A DNA stretch of 64,000 bases from Musa acuminata AAA Group (taxonomy: Eukaryota > Streptophyta > Magnoliopsida > Zingiberales > Musaceae), in the NCBI RefSeq assembly GCF_036884655.1, contig NC_088330.1, positions 34,329,001 through 34,393,000 of the forward strand, read 5' to 3'. Positions within the stretch are counted from its first letter, which is position 1; each line of letters begins with the position of its first letter. Positions 1 to 10,914 of the stretch are shown piece by piece. Below the pieces are notes generated by a model. The model worked only from the letters and a program-made list of their open reading frames with translations, was not told where the DNA came from and did no database searches. The position numbers were made by a program, and so were the translations under genes.

Positions 1-3000
1 ACAGAGTTGTGCGTTGGCCTCCCGGTCTTCCTACTGGTTGAAGTGACGGCCCCGCGCGCGGGTCCCACATCTCAGTCCCGTGCCACATCTTGACGTGAGA
101 GAACGAGTAGGGAAAAGTCTGCAACGAAAATTCTTTTCCGTTCAAAGAGTCGTGACAGGCGCGTAAGTCTCGCGCGTAGAAAATTCAGGTGGCTTGCGGG
201 TCCCGCAGCCTTGTCCTTTCCTCGGCTTTAAATCTGTTTCCCTCTCCCTCGCCTTCCCGAATCCCCAATTGCTCTCTCCGGTCTTCGATCGCGTCTACCT
301 TCCGATCCCCCAGAAGTCCGAAAGGTACGCAATTCTCGTCCTAGATTTGCTCTACAGTCGTTCACATCTGCCTCACTCCCACTGCGTTCTGCCGCCGCAT
401 AATGCTTTGTATAGCTTCTCAATCGATCGACATTTTGACACTCAAGGGTAGATACCTGCTGTTTTTGATACCAAATGCTTCTCATTGGATTCTCCTTTGA
501 AGCAATTGGGCTCTCTCTGTGTGGTTTCTGCAGTAAATCTAGAGTTCTTTCTCTGTTGAGGTAATTTGAGTTTAAATTGGGGCGGATTTGAATTTTCTTC
601 TTTTTTGCTTCATCAGTGTCTTTTCAGCGTCTGAGTCAATCTGGATGCACTAACCGAATGCAGTTGAATTCCAAGTTCTATTTGTGCCTCCTCACGCTGA
701 AACTACAATGCTAGCGTTAGTTTTATTTATTAGTTGATTGTCTAATCTGTCCTATCACTTTGTAGATCTCGAGGTTGGAAATTTTGATATGCCCAAGGCG
801 GCACAAATTTCTACTTAATGATTCCCCAGATTACATATAATGTTATTCTATCTGGTGATGGGGATAGTGATGGATGTTATCGTACAAAATCTTGAACGTG
901 TTAATGCTTTCATGTTATTCTAAATGGGAATGATGATCTGGTTTTGATCTCAAGCTGTTTCGCAAAGAAAATGGCACTTGATTGCAAATGCTTGGAGATG
1001 ACTGACAAGGATTTAAAGGTCACAAGAAGGTTACTAAAGAGGAATTTGGTGAAAAATATGGTCTATGGTATTGTCAATTTTATATGCCAGCCATTTCGGC
1101 ATCCTTGTGCAGCATTTTTTCCTTGATACAACTGACAGTTGTATCCGGCCATCGGATACTAATTTAGTATTAGGGAAATTGGGCTTTTATCTTTCCTTTG
1201 TGTGTGTGTGTGGATGCACATTAGGAAAGGCATTATATTATATCCAGATGTGATCTTTTGAATAAGCAACTAGCTGATGTAGAGTATGATTGATCTGTCA
1301 TTCACTAATCATTAGGTCAGGCTTCTATAAGGCCAATTTGATTTACTTTTTCATGTTATTTTCATTTACTCTTGTTACTTTTATTTCAATAAATTTTATG
1401 ATTATCCTGCAAGAGTCAAAAATATTTGGTCAGTTTCTTGGTAAAAATGTTAAGTCTTCTGGGATCTAAAGTAGGTTTAATAGCTCAAGCAGATCCATAT
1501 GTACCGTTGGCATACGTAGGATGGGTAACTTGTTTAGTCGCGATCAATGAATATCTTTCAAATTGGAAATTGTGATGGATTGCAGCTAATAAGTTTCAGC
1601 CCTTTCATGGAAGTGCATGTTTAGGTACGATTTATGAGATATACTTTTTTCAAGAAGCTAGTACTGGAGAGGGAGATTCACCCTTGTCTTTGATCAAGGT
1701 GTTTCTGCTATTTGACTTAGGTTGTCCTGAAAGATTCTTCGGGTTGAATAGGCTTTAGATTGAAAAACTGAAATTTATGGGAACTTAGGAAGATATTCTG
1801 CAGTCAATGGAGACTTTACCCATAAGGTGTGATGAAGGATGATTTCTGATAAACAATAAGGTCCCCTCTTCTGCCAAAGGAAAATATGGATTGGTTGTAA
1901 TATTGTAAAATAGCATGTTTCATGCTTTGCAAATGGTTATGTCAAGACAAAAATTTTAATGGTTTTGCTGGGCTGCGTACGATTTTGTTTCTACGAGGCT
2001 CATTTATGATGCTTATAAAATTTTGGCCATAACCATTGTGATTACGTTGTCCTGAATATGACTTATGGGCAATAAATGGAACTTACAAGAAGTGGCTGTT
2101 ACCATTATTTAATGTTGTCTATCATAGACAGCATTGATATGTATTTTCTTGACTAGGATTTTAAACTAGGCTTCTGTTGTGTGTCTTACCTGTCTAGTGT
2201 TTTCAGTATCTAGTGAAGGGAGGTGCTTGTTTCTATATCACAACTTGGTATTAATAAGGATATAATCTGGATCCTGGTAAAATAAGAGGGACTTTTGAAT
2301 TCCTAAGGCTGAGATGCTAAATCACTATATATGAATTTTCCATATTTTCTGAAGATTAGACAAGCTTATTAATTATATTTTCAATTAACATACTGATAAT
2401 ATTTTTTTATCTTCTCCACAAGCTTTAGAGTCAAATTCTTGTATAGTTTGCTCTTAGAAATGCTTTTACCAATGGCTTGAATATGAAGCCATTAATTCAA
2501 TTGTCACTGCATAGGTCACTTGAGTTTTCTAATGAATTTTATGCTATTCTTTCCTGATGATGACATTGTTGGTTAAGCTCTGCTGGTTCCGGATTTTTTT
2601 ATGTAAATCCATTTAGAGGTTGTTGGTACTCTGAAAATCATAGTACTTCAACATGATTAACACTTCAGTATAGTTGCCAGTAATAATTTACTATTTGTCC
2701 CCAAGAGTTTTTATTTACAGTAATATGCAAGTGAAAAAAATCCTTGTATCTATTCACAGTGTCTGTTGTGTGCAATTTTGTCAGCCATTTACTGCAGAAA
2801 AGAAAAAAAGACCAGTGTGCTCGCCATAAGAGTACCACCAACAACAGAACACAAACAAAAAGCAAAGTCTGTCATATGTGGTAAAGTTTATGATGTATTA
2901 TAGAGCCAAGTTCAAGATAATACCGCATATGCAATGTAATATAATTAATTTGATATCTTTGAAAATCTCTAAAAAACATTAGTCGTCAATTATCTCATCG

Positions 3001-4450
3001 TCTTTTATGAACTGATTGTGGCTTGTTATGAGAATCCTTAAGTTTTGGCAATTTGTCAAATATAAGTAAGGCACAGCTTCTCTTAGGAGAAGAGCTCAAT
3101 AATCTTGCTATTAGAGTAAAAAACAAAGAATGCTGTTTTTTTTTATTAAAGTTCACAAAATACTATAAGCGGAAGAAAGGATATGCTATGGACGAGATCA
3201 ACCGTTGATATGACAATATAGGAGATTTGACCTTTGGATAGCAATCCAATAGATAACTTCTGCTATTTGTATATGGTTGTGGTCTTTGATCGAGGATGAA
3301 ATATCCATTGACATGCATAAGTGTACAGAACCTGTTCTAGGGTAAAGACCAACTTGAAGGTGAGTGTTGTATGCATTTTCGAAGTTCTTATTTATTCAGC
3401 TGACATGTAGATGCCTCTGTCCAAACCAAGAAATCATAATTTTGTGTTGGGTCCAACCCATATGTGCTTGGACCCGGATAACTGGATTTTTGAGCCCAAA
3501 TCAATAATTAAAAAGAGAAAAAAAAAATCAATAATTGGATTTTTGCCAGCAGCGAACGCTGGCAGCGCATAGGGAGAGAAAAGAACATAAAAGAAAGAGG
3601 AGAGAGATAATTAGAATTTTAAGTTTTTATGTTTGACGATTAATGGTCAAACTTTGTTAGTTTTGATCCAAATTATACGTAGAGAATTTTTATAGTAAGC
3701 TCTACAATCTTAATGGTGCTGATTTACAGTTTATCCTTTTTGAGGTACTTTTCTACTAATACTTACTTGATGAGATTTATTTTTTTTTTTTTGACGATAT
3801 GTTATTGTTGAGTCAAGATATATGGTTTTGATGTTATTATAATACTTTTATTTTAAAAAAAAATTATTATGAATATATTATTATTATTAGTGACAGTGAA
3901 AGTTTGAAGTAGATTATGGTCTTGTGATTTTTTTCATATTGAGTTTTTCATATTAAAATTTGATCTCACTTTGTGATTGATTCATTGTTCTACTGTTTAT
4001 GTTGTTTTGGTTAATATGTGTTTTTGATATCAAGTTGGTATTTTGACGAGGAACCAATTTTGATATAGGGAAAAAGAAATATTTCGCTATAACATATTTT
4101 TTCTAACATTTTTTATAGTAATCCAATAGATAATTTTATATTTGTATATTATTGTGGTCCTTCATCGAGGATGAAATATCCATATCGATGTCTCTAGTAT
4201 TCAAGGACTCTCCAAACCAACAAGTCATAATTTTGAAGCATTATTATGATTTATCATTTAGAATAGTCAAATGTGGTCACTCTATGCACATCTCTAGTTA
4301 CTCTGTCTAAAATTTATCAACTGCTCTAAAACTAGGACAGTTCTGCCATCAAAATTTATTTTATATGGGGATGTTTCTGTCATAATCATGCCGCATTATA
4401 TGTGAACTTGTAGCTGTACTTTGCATAGTGTCACATCTGGTAAACTGTAG
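1..4450 (+). other. 5' region and long 5'-UTR intron of the SPIRAL1-like pseudogene
   Basis: This stretch has no convincing coding exon. A GC-richer, pyrimidine-rich block (about 195-328) looks like a first non-coding exon and ends at a plausible splice donor (GTACGC, 329-334). SPIRAL1 genes commonly have an intron in the 5' UTR, and an acceptor (ctgtag, 4445-4450) sits nine bases before the ATG at 4459. The DNA between would be a 4.1-kb intron of AT-rich sequence. It contains a duplicated segment near 3.24-3.44 and 4.12-4.25 kb. Short open frames at 944-1253 have no recognisable similarity and I left them out. Confidence 0.45.
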
Positions 4451-5436
4451 AAGTACAAATGGGACGTGGAGTGAGCAGTGGAGGGGGTCAGAGTTCTTTG
4501 GGCGACTTGTTTGGTGGCAGTGAAGCTTTTAAACTGCTTCTGATGATGTTGCACCAGTTCAAAAGCCCGCTCCTCCACCCCCAATCGACAAAGAGATTCC
4601 CGCTGGTATCCAAAGCAGTCAAGCAAAAAACTGCTATCTGGCAGATGGACAGAACTGTGGCAATTTTATCACTGTATGATATCACTGGCTCAACTAGTTT
4701 TAATTTTCAATAGAAATAGATGCGTTAAAGGGGTAATGCATTCTACAAATATAACTTCACATCTACAATTGAAATTGTTGGATAAAGTCTTAATCTGGTA
4801 GTTTTTTAGATAAACAGAGTTGCCTAAGGTATGCAGAATCGCTTTGGTTAACATGCAACCAAAAGAACAGTTTTTCTCCTATTCAACATTGATTGCCTTC
4901 GCATAATTGAACTCTTTCCTCTATCTCTGCTCGTTGATTGCTCTTGTTATTGCCTCGATATTAACCAGAAGTTCATGTTTTGTAACTTTTAGTGTATGAA
5001 GTTTGATGTAACACCAGCAATTTCTCAACCCAAAACTTTTGTCTAACACCAGCAATAGGGAAACTCTGATGTTAAGTTGAATATCTAACCATTAAATTAT
5101 GTTGATTCTCATATCAGGCTCGAATTACCTAAATCTGATATAAATTCTGATTGATTTGCTTCTAAGGTGGGAATGATACCAATTTTCATTGTTTTATGAT
5201 CTGGTATATATTTTTTTAGTCTGTTACCGTTGGATAACATGCAGTTCTGGCAAGGTTGATATGCATTCATTATGTTTGTTTTATATGAATTGTAATGCAA
5301 ATGTTTTATTCTTCTTAAATTCAAAATAGTCCTTTGTACAGGACTAATTGTGTATTCTTCTGTGATTCACATGCTTTGAAATAAAAGGTGCATGTTGCTT
5401 ATGGTGGTGCTTCTTCCCTTGCTATTTTTTTAATAG
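4451..5436 (+). pseudogene. Decayed SPIRAL1-like microtubule-regulator gene
   Basis: SPIRAL1 proteins are small plant proteins that bind cortical microtubules and keep cell expansion straight. The first coding exon (ATG at 4459) opens with the family signature MGRGVSSGGGQSSLGDLFGG. A one-base loss near 4527-4535 (a T4A3 run) then shifts the frame. In the shifted frame the rest of the family pattern is clear: a QKPAPPPP linker, then IPAGIQ, then ADGQNCGNFIT ending at 4673, followed by a donor-like GTATGA. The conserved last exon is recognisable at about 5368-5436 (KVHVAYGGASSLAIF in place of KVHAAPGGGSSLDYLF), but it has an in-frame TAA just before it and has lost the DYLFGG end. A frameshift plus a stop indicates a pseudogene. 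An 84-residue protein from the unshifted frame could still be made, but it would lack the second signature. Confidence 0.8.
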
Positions 5437-5449
5437 GTTAATTGTGGGC

Positions 5450-5693
5450 TAATTATATATTATCCCTTGTAATTAATTATTTTTAATATTTTGATCCTTA
5501 TACTTTTAAGTTAAATTAAGATTTTTATATTTACAAAAGTGAAATATTTAATTTGGTTGCTCTAATATATATATATATTTTTTAATCATGAAAAATTATT
5601 TTTTTAATCTTATATTGGGATATCGATGTTTTCCTTTCGTAAGTATAGAGATCTCAATGAAATAATAATTAATTACATGGGATAATATGTAAT
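5450..5693. repeat. Fold-back (MITE-like) element, copy 1
   Basis: The two ends form an inverted repeat of about 27 bases. The left end reads attatatattatcccttgta and the right end is its near complement around tgggataatatgtaat. The interior is AT-rich, with (TA)n at about 5566-5577. No open frame is present. The same end sequences occur at 21943-22253, so this is a dispersed non-autonomous family. It begins about 15 bases after the decayed last exon of the SPIRAL1-like pseudogene. Confidence 0.65.
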
Positions 5694-5712
5694 GTTTAGT
5701 AATCGATGTGAT

Positions 5713-5968
5713 TAATTATCGATTACTCTTCTAATTAGTTACTTTTAATATTTTAATCTTTATACTTTAAAAAGTTACGTTAAGATTTTTATATTTATGA
5801 AAATAAAATGTTTAATCTTGTTATTTTAATAATTTTTTATTTTTAAATTTATATAATTATTTTTTAATCTTTATAGAATCTTAATACTTTAGATCTTAAT
5901 ATAATTTTTGAAAGCATATGGATTGAAATATTAAAGATGATTAATCATAAGAGATAATCAATATTTAG
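5713..5968. repeat. Fold-back (MITE-like) element, copy 2, diverged
   Basis: This is a second, more diverged copy directly after copy 1. It shares the internal words taatattttaatctttatact and ttaagatttttatatttat with copy 1. Its ends are still weakly complementary (gattactcttctaattagt on the left, gattaatcataagagataatc on the right). Nothing coding is present. Confidence 0.5.
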
Positions 5969-6053
5969 CCGGTAACTAATGTTATTTTCGAATGTTTTTT
6001 TTACAACAGTGAGATTTGAAAATATTGCATATGGCATCTATCAGCGAGACTAC

Positions 6054-6150
6054 ATGGTAATATCATACTAAAAATATTGAAATTATGTGGAAACGTAAGA
6101 TATTGCCAATGGAGAAACTTTACTTGCATGGTAATATCATACTAAAAGTC
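6054..6150 (+). repeat. Short direct repeat around catggtaatatcatactaaa
   Basis: The 20-base word catggtaatatcatactaaa occurs twice, at about 6054 and 6127, roughly 73 bases apart. The DNA between is AT-rich and non-coding. Confidence 0.6.
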
Positions 6151-6239
6151 ATTAAATCTTGTGTTTGCTAATCGTTGTCAAGGATTTGTTCATCCTAAAA
6201 CATATCACACGTTACTTGGACCGAGGGGTGGTGTCACAT

Positions 6240-8090
6240 TTGACACATCTGATGGGCGGGACCCACACGCATTAGGGCTAAAAGACGGCAGCAGCAGCTT
6301 TCAGGGGGCGTCTTAAACCACGTAAAACAACATTTTCCATGCAGAGCGGCATGCATGCACCGGTACGTGGGTGGTGAGAGTGCTTTAATGGTAGTGCAGC
6401 AGCTGCAGCGGCAGCAGCAGCAGCAGCAGCAGCAGCGCGGGGGGAACCCTAAAAGGAGACGGAGAGTCCATTATTCCACATGCATGCTGAGAGGACAGGA
6501 GTAATTGAATTGGAGAGGTTGTTGTGCGTGTTGTCTACTCTTTCTTTTGCTCCATCCATCTTTTAATAGCCTGCGTATCCACCATCTTCATGTGGGAGGA
6601 GTAAGGTTACTACTGTGTTCAGTCAGTCTGGTAGCGTCTCATAAATTCAATAAAACACATGAATAAATCAAAACAGATTTATTTCTGTTTGTGATGATGG
6701 TGTCGAGTTAAATGAGAACAAGAAAACATATCAGTGATCAAGGAACAGTAAACGCAGGACTAGCTTCCACCGAGCATTCATTTCACATCCAGCTAGCCAG
6801 CACTACAACGTGCATGGACATAAATTTCCCTGAGAAAACCTGCAAAAGATGGCACCCAAACTCATATTCTCTACACAGGAGTGATGTCCTCCAGCCTTGA
6901 CCAGCCTCCGAGCATGACAACACACTCCGCTTCAGCATCGTCCTTCTCGCTTTCCTCCGTCCCTCAGCACCTGCGACTGAGTTGAATGGTCATGGTGTTC
7001 CATCAAATCATTCGTTCGACAACCAGACACGCCCAGCAGCCACGGCTGCAGCCAAGGACGGTGGGAGAGACAGAAACCGCCTCGAAGACCATCACCGCAG
7101 CGAGGAAGACCAGCACCCGGTTCACTCCATGTACAATGCGCATGTGTTGAATGGTCCTTGGCCTTCAGAGATTGATAGCAACTCCAGACCCGATAACGTC
7201 AGTGCTTAGGTTGCACGGCTCAAACATGCGCCAGGTGGGTTCTGACAACTGCACCAGGTCGGGCACTGCGGGGGAGGGGAGAGTTGATGGCTGGAGGGAC
7301 AAGAGGAGACGGGCTTTGTGCGTTCATGGAGTTCACATGCTGCATGAGAACAAGGGGAAGATGGTTGTAGGCTTGCAGAGCACCAAGGAGAGATGCAGTA
7401 GCTCTAGGGTTTCTACAGGATGCAGGTATCTGCCAAGCATCTCGGTGCATGGCTGGCCTCAAAACCTGAAGCAGATTTTTGTTGTAGGTCTCTAGAATGC
7501 CTGAGATGGGGGATCGGGTGAAGCATCAAGTTCAGCTTCCTGTTCCTTGGGATCATGCTATTAAAGGCTTCGGCTTTGCGAGCATATGTGCTAAGAGCAT
7601 GACAGGCATACATGTCCTCACATTTGTTGGCACGCCTAATGATGTTCTTATTCATAGGCCTTCCCTTTCACTCACGATGCTTCATGATTGTGCCCTTTTT
7701 AATGTTCGATTCATTTACCAACAGATTCATCACCCATACACATCAAAGGACATATATACTCCATCACTGTGATGATAGATAGTGACTATCATTTCATTTG
7801 GAAACCATTTTTTTTTTGTTTGAATTTTCACGATGAGAAATCATATGCATCACATCCATTGATGAGTAGTGAAACATAATTATTATTATTTACTAAACTG
7901 CATTGTTCAAAAAATACAACTATAATAGCTCTACCAATTGTCTTTGTTGTTCAGAATGATACATACTATTGATATCCACTTTAATTGATTAATATGAGTT
8001 GGCTGATACAAGCATTTCAAACCTAAATTTTCTACTGAAAACACACACAGATGTGAATATTATTTGAAAAATGATTAAAAGTTTATTTCG
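6240..8090. other. Intergenic region with no clear gene
   Basis: The part from about 6240 to 7660 is GC-richer than the surrounding intergenic DNA and contains a (CAG)n run at 6411-6436, so a transcribed non-coding unit is possible. No long coding frame with family similarity was found on either strand. The only item kept is a 46-codon frame on the minus strand (7003-7143), listed separately. From 7780 to 8090 the DNA is plain AT-rich spacer. Confidence 0.4.
7003..7143 (-). CDS. Possible small secreted peptide, unassigned
   Basis: This 46-residue frame starts at an ATG and has a hydrophobic stretch (LVFLAAVMVF, residues 11-20) that could act as a signal peptide, followed by SVSPTVLGCSRGCWACLVV with three cysteines. 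I do not recognise it as a CLE, RALF, EPF or DVL peptide. No promoter or splice signal was identified. A chance open frame in GC-rich DNA is the main alternative. Confidence 0.15.
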   Translation of the reverse strand: MRIVHGVNRVLVFLAAVMVFEAVSVSPTVLGCSRGCWACLVVERMI

Positions 8091-8129
8091 AGTTTATCTT
8101 CGTTCCAAGGAAATGCCAAGAATAATGGG

Positions 8130-8440
8130 GCGGCCCCGCCACGTGCGTGGGGCCGCAGGCGGTGGGGATCGAATCCCGACCGTGCGATCCGGTGGTCCCC
8201 GCAGGCTCCGAGCCGTCAATCTGAGGTGGTACGGCCTCGGGGAGCGGAACGATGACAGGCGGCGCCCGCGACCGCCACCTGCCACGCCGCCAGGCCCGGC
8301 CGCACGTGGCGTATCCCGTGACGCCTCCCCCGTCGCGCCACGTGTGCTGTCCCGCTCGGTTCCTCGAATCATTGCCCGCCGCTCCCATTTATTGCCGGGC
8401 CCCACTGCGCCCCCGCTCCCTCGTACGCTTCCCTCCGACG
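8130..8440 (+). promoter_or_regulatory. GC-rich upstream island with three G-boxes (CYP78A promoter region)
   Basis: A sharply GC-rich block lies about 530-840 bases before the CYP78A start. It holds three CACGTG cores, at 8140-8145, 8303-8308 and 8339-8344. The first sits inside a near-palindrome (ggccccgccacgtgcgtgg). G-boxes bind bHLH and bZIP factors. A long open frame across this block (8071-8481) looks like a by-product of base composition. Use as a promoter is inferred from position only. Confidence 0.5.
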
Positions 8441-8761
8441 CCACTCTCTATGCGTACACAAATCTTCTCCGTTCATTTTAAATAATCAACGGTCGATAAA
8501 GAATCGTACGTGCGTCGCATATACTATTATATGCGGACAGTTGTTTCGACCGGACGTTTCCTGAGTTACCGTCTCCTCGGGGATTGCATTAACGGTGCCA
8601 GTTTATCGAAATGACGAAATTACCCTCCGAGGGTAAGGGTTGATGTGTAATTTAATGTTACCCATGGCGAAGGGAAGGAGTGGCTGTAACGCTTAACCAC
8701 TGATCGGGTTAAAAGGTTAACCATGGGAACCCAACCCCGGTTCACAACCCGCGAGAACCAC

Positions 8762-8768
8762 TATATAA
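8762..8768 (+). promoter_or_regulatory. TATA box of the CYP78A gene
   Basis: TATATAA lies 200 bases before the ATG at 8968, in otherwise GC-rich DNA. Transcription would start near 8795, giving a 5' UTR of about 170 bases. Confidence 0.7.
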
Positions 8769-8967
8769 CCGCCAGTCCCCGCTCTTCTTCCCTCGCCCCT
8801 TCCCCTGGCTTCGCTTGCAGAACATTGCAGAACAACCCCCCATAGAACCCTTCCGCTCGATCTCGACCTCGATTCCGCCGCGCAACCCCTCCCGTTCCTC
8901 TAAAGATCGCGACTTTCCTTCCCTACGCCCTTGAATCCACCCCTTGAGCTGCTGCTTGACGCCGCCG

Positions 8968-10914
8968 ATGTCGTCCCCTGACGTGGACGCCGCATCCCTC
9001 ATCGTATTCCTCCCCCGAACCGCCCTCTCCCCCATCCTCGCTGTCGTCCTCATTGCCTTTTCCGTTCTCTGGTTCTGCCCTGGCGGCCTCGCCTGGGCGT
9101 TCTCCAAGGCCCATGCTTGCTCCATCCCCGGCCCGCCTGGTTTCGTGTCCGCCCTCTCCGGCGACGCCGCTCACCGGGTGCTCGCGGGGCTCGCCAATTC
9201 GCTCAAAGCCGTCGATTTGATGGCCTTCTCCGTGGGCCTCACTCGGTTCGTCGTGTCGAGCCATCCCGACACGGCGAAGGAGATCCTCAACAGTTCGGCC
9301 TTCGCCGACCGCCCCATCAAGGAGTCCGCCTACATGCTCCTCTTCCACCGCGCCATGGGGTTCGCCCCGTTCGGCGAGTACTGGAGGAACCTGAGGCGGG
9401 TTTCCGCCACCTACTTGTTCAGCCCTCGGCGGATTGCCGCGGCCGGCGAGCACCGGAGGGCGATCGGAGAGCAAATGGTGGCTGACATCCGAGACCTGAT
9501 GGCGAAGAACGGCGTCGTGGAGGTGAAGAAACTCCTGCACTTCGGGTCTCTGAACAATGTCATGATGAGTGTCTTTGGCAAAAGATTCGATTTTGGCAAG
9601 GGTGAGGGGTTGGAGTTGGAGGGGCTTGTCAAGGAAGGGTACGAGCTGCTTGGTGTGTTCAATTGGGCGGATCACTTTCCTCTGCTGGGGTGGCTGGACT
9701 TGCAGGGTGTGAGGAAGAGGTGCAGGGCTCTGGTGAAGAGGGTAAACGCCTTTGTGGGGAGCATCATAGAGGAGCACAAGCAGGGTAGAACCATTGGGGC
9801 TGTGGTGGATGGTGCGGGAAGCTTTGTGGATGTTCTGCTTGGTCTGCAAAAGGAGGAGAAGCTTTCTGATGCTGACATGGTTGCTGTTCTCTGGGTAAGA
9901 CCTTCTATTTTCGTTCAGTTCATGACAAAGTCACCACGCTTTGTACTTTTGTTTCATTCGGGCGCGGTTTACTTGGTTGTCAGCGTTTGCTAGTTTTGGT
10001 TGCCGCACTTGGTGTTGCTACGTTAGATCTTATCTGTTTTATTCGGCCGACTTTGGATTTCATGTGGTTACGATCGACGAGACTCAGCTGAGATTTTTCT
10101 TTGCTGCTTATCTGGTACCTTCCATTCAATAGATACGACCGCATAGAAATGCTTTCACAATCTTATCTGCCTCCGGTGTCTTGATGTTTTCTTGGACTCT
10201 ACCGGTTCTTGGTGTCTCCCTTTGTAGATTATGCTTCTTGTATTCCCGACTGTTCATTAGATTGTTGTTTGTGTTGGCTGATGAAAAGAAGCATTGCATG
10301 GTAATATGATCCAGGAAATGATCTTTAGAGGAACGGACACGGTTGCCATCCTCTTGGAATGGATAGTGGCCAGAGTGGTGCTGCACCCTGACATCCAATC
10401 CAAAGCTCAATCCGAGATCGATTCGGTGGTAGGAACCTCACGCCCTGTCTGTGATGCCGACATCGCAAGCTTTCCTTATCTGCAAGCCATCGTGAAGGAA
10501 TCCCTCAGGCTGCACCCACCTGGTCCACTCCTCTCCTGGGCTCGCCTGGCGATACATGATGTCCATGTGGGAGACCACTTCATCCCTGCCGGCACCACTG
10601 CCATGGTGAACATGTGGGCGATAACCCACGACGGCTCCGTATGGGCGGAGCCAAATGAGTTCAAGCCGGAGCGTTTCATGGTGGAGGATGTGAACGTTCT
10701 GGGTTCTGACCTGAGGTTGGCTCCATTTGGGGCAGGCAGGAGGGTGTGTCCCGGAAAGGCCATGGGATTAGCCACTGTTCATCTCTGGCTGGCCCAGCTC
10801 CTACAGAGCTTCAAATGGGTGCCTGCAGATGGTGGTGTGGATCTCTCAGAAAGCTTGAAGATGTCACTTGAGATGAAGAAGCCTTTGGTGTGCAAAGCTG
10901 TTGCCAGGTGCTGA
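8968..10914 (+). CDS. CYP78A: Cytochrome P450, CYP78A subfamily
   Basis: CYP78A enzymes (PLASTOCHRON1, KLUH, GE in other plants) are membrane-bound P450 monooxygenases that promote organ and seed growth; their substrate is not settled. There are two exons, 8968-9894 and 10315-10914, joined in phase 0 across a 420-base GT-AG intron (GTAAGA donor, ccag acceptor). The product has 508 residues. In order: a hydrophobic N-terminal anchor (about residues 12-40), the proline hinge IPGPPGF, the WRNLRR helix-C motif, the I-helix [13 protein letters not shown] opening exon 2, the K-helix KESLR, FKPERF, and the heme-binding [14 protein letters not shown] with its cysteine ligand. All key residues are present and the frame is intact. 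The intron sits just before the EMIFRGTD block, as expected for the subfamily. The ATG at 8968 is the first in frame. Which CYP78A member it is cannot be told here. Confidence 0.95.

Noticed and set aside
7240..7262. miR168-like sequence (gcaccaggtcgggca)
   Set aside because: Only the AGGTCGGG core matches, and no complementary arm forms a microRNA hairpin.
8071..8481. Overlapping open frames on both strands in the CYP78A upstream island
   Set aside because: Arg/Pro-rich translations produced by GC composition; the block reads better as a promoter region with G-boxes.
8923..9849. 308-codon open frame on the minus strand across CYP78A exon 1
   Set aside because: It is the antisense shadow of a clear P450 exon in GC-rich DNA; no similarity of its own.
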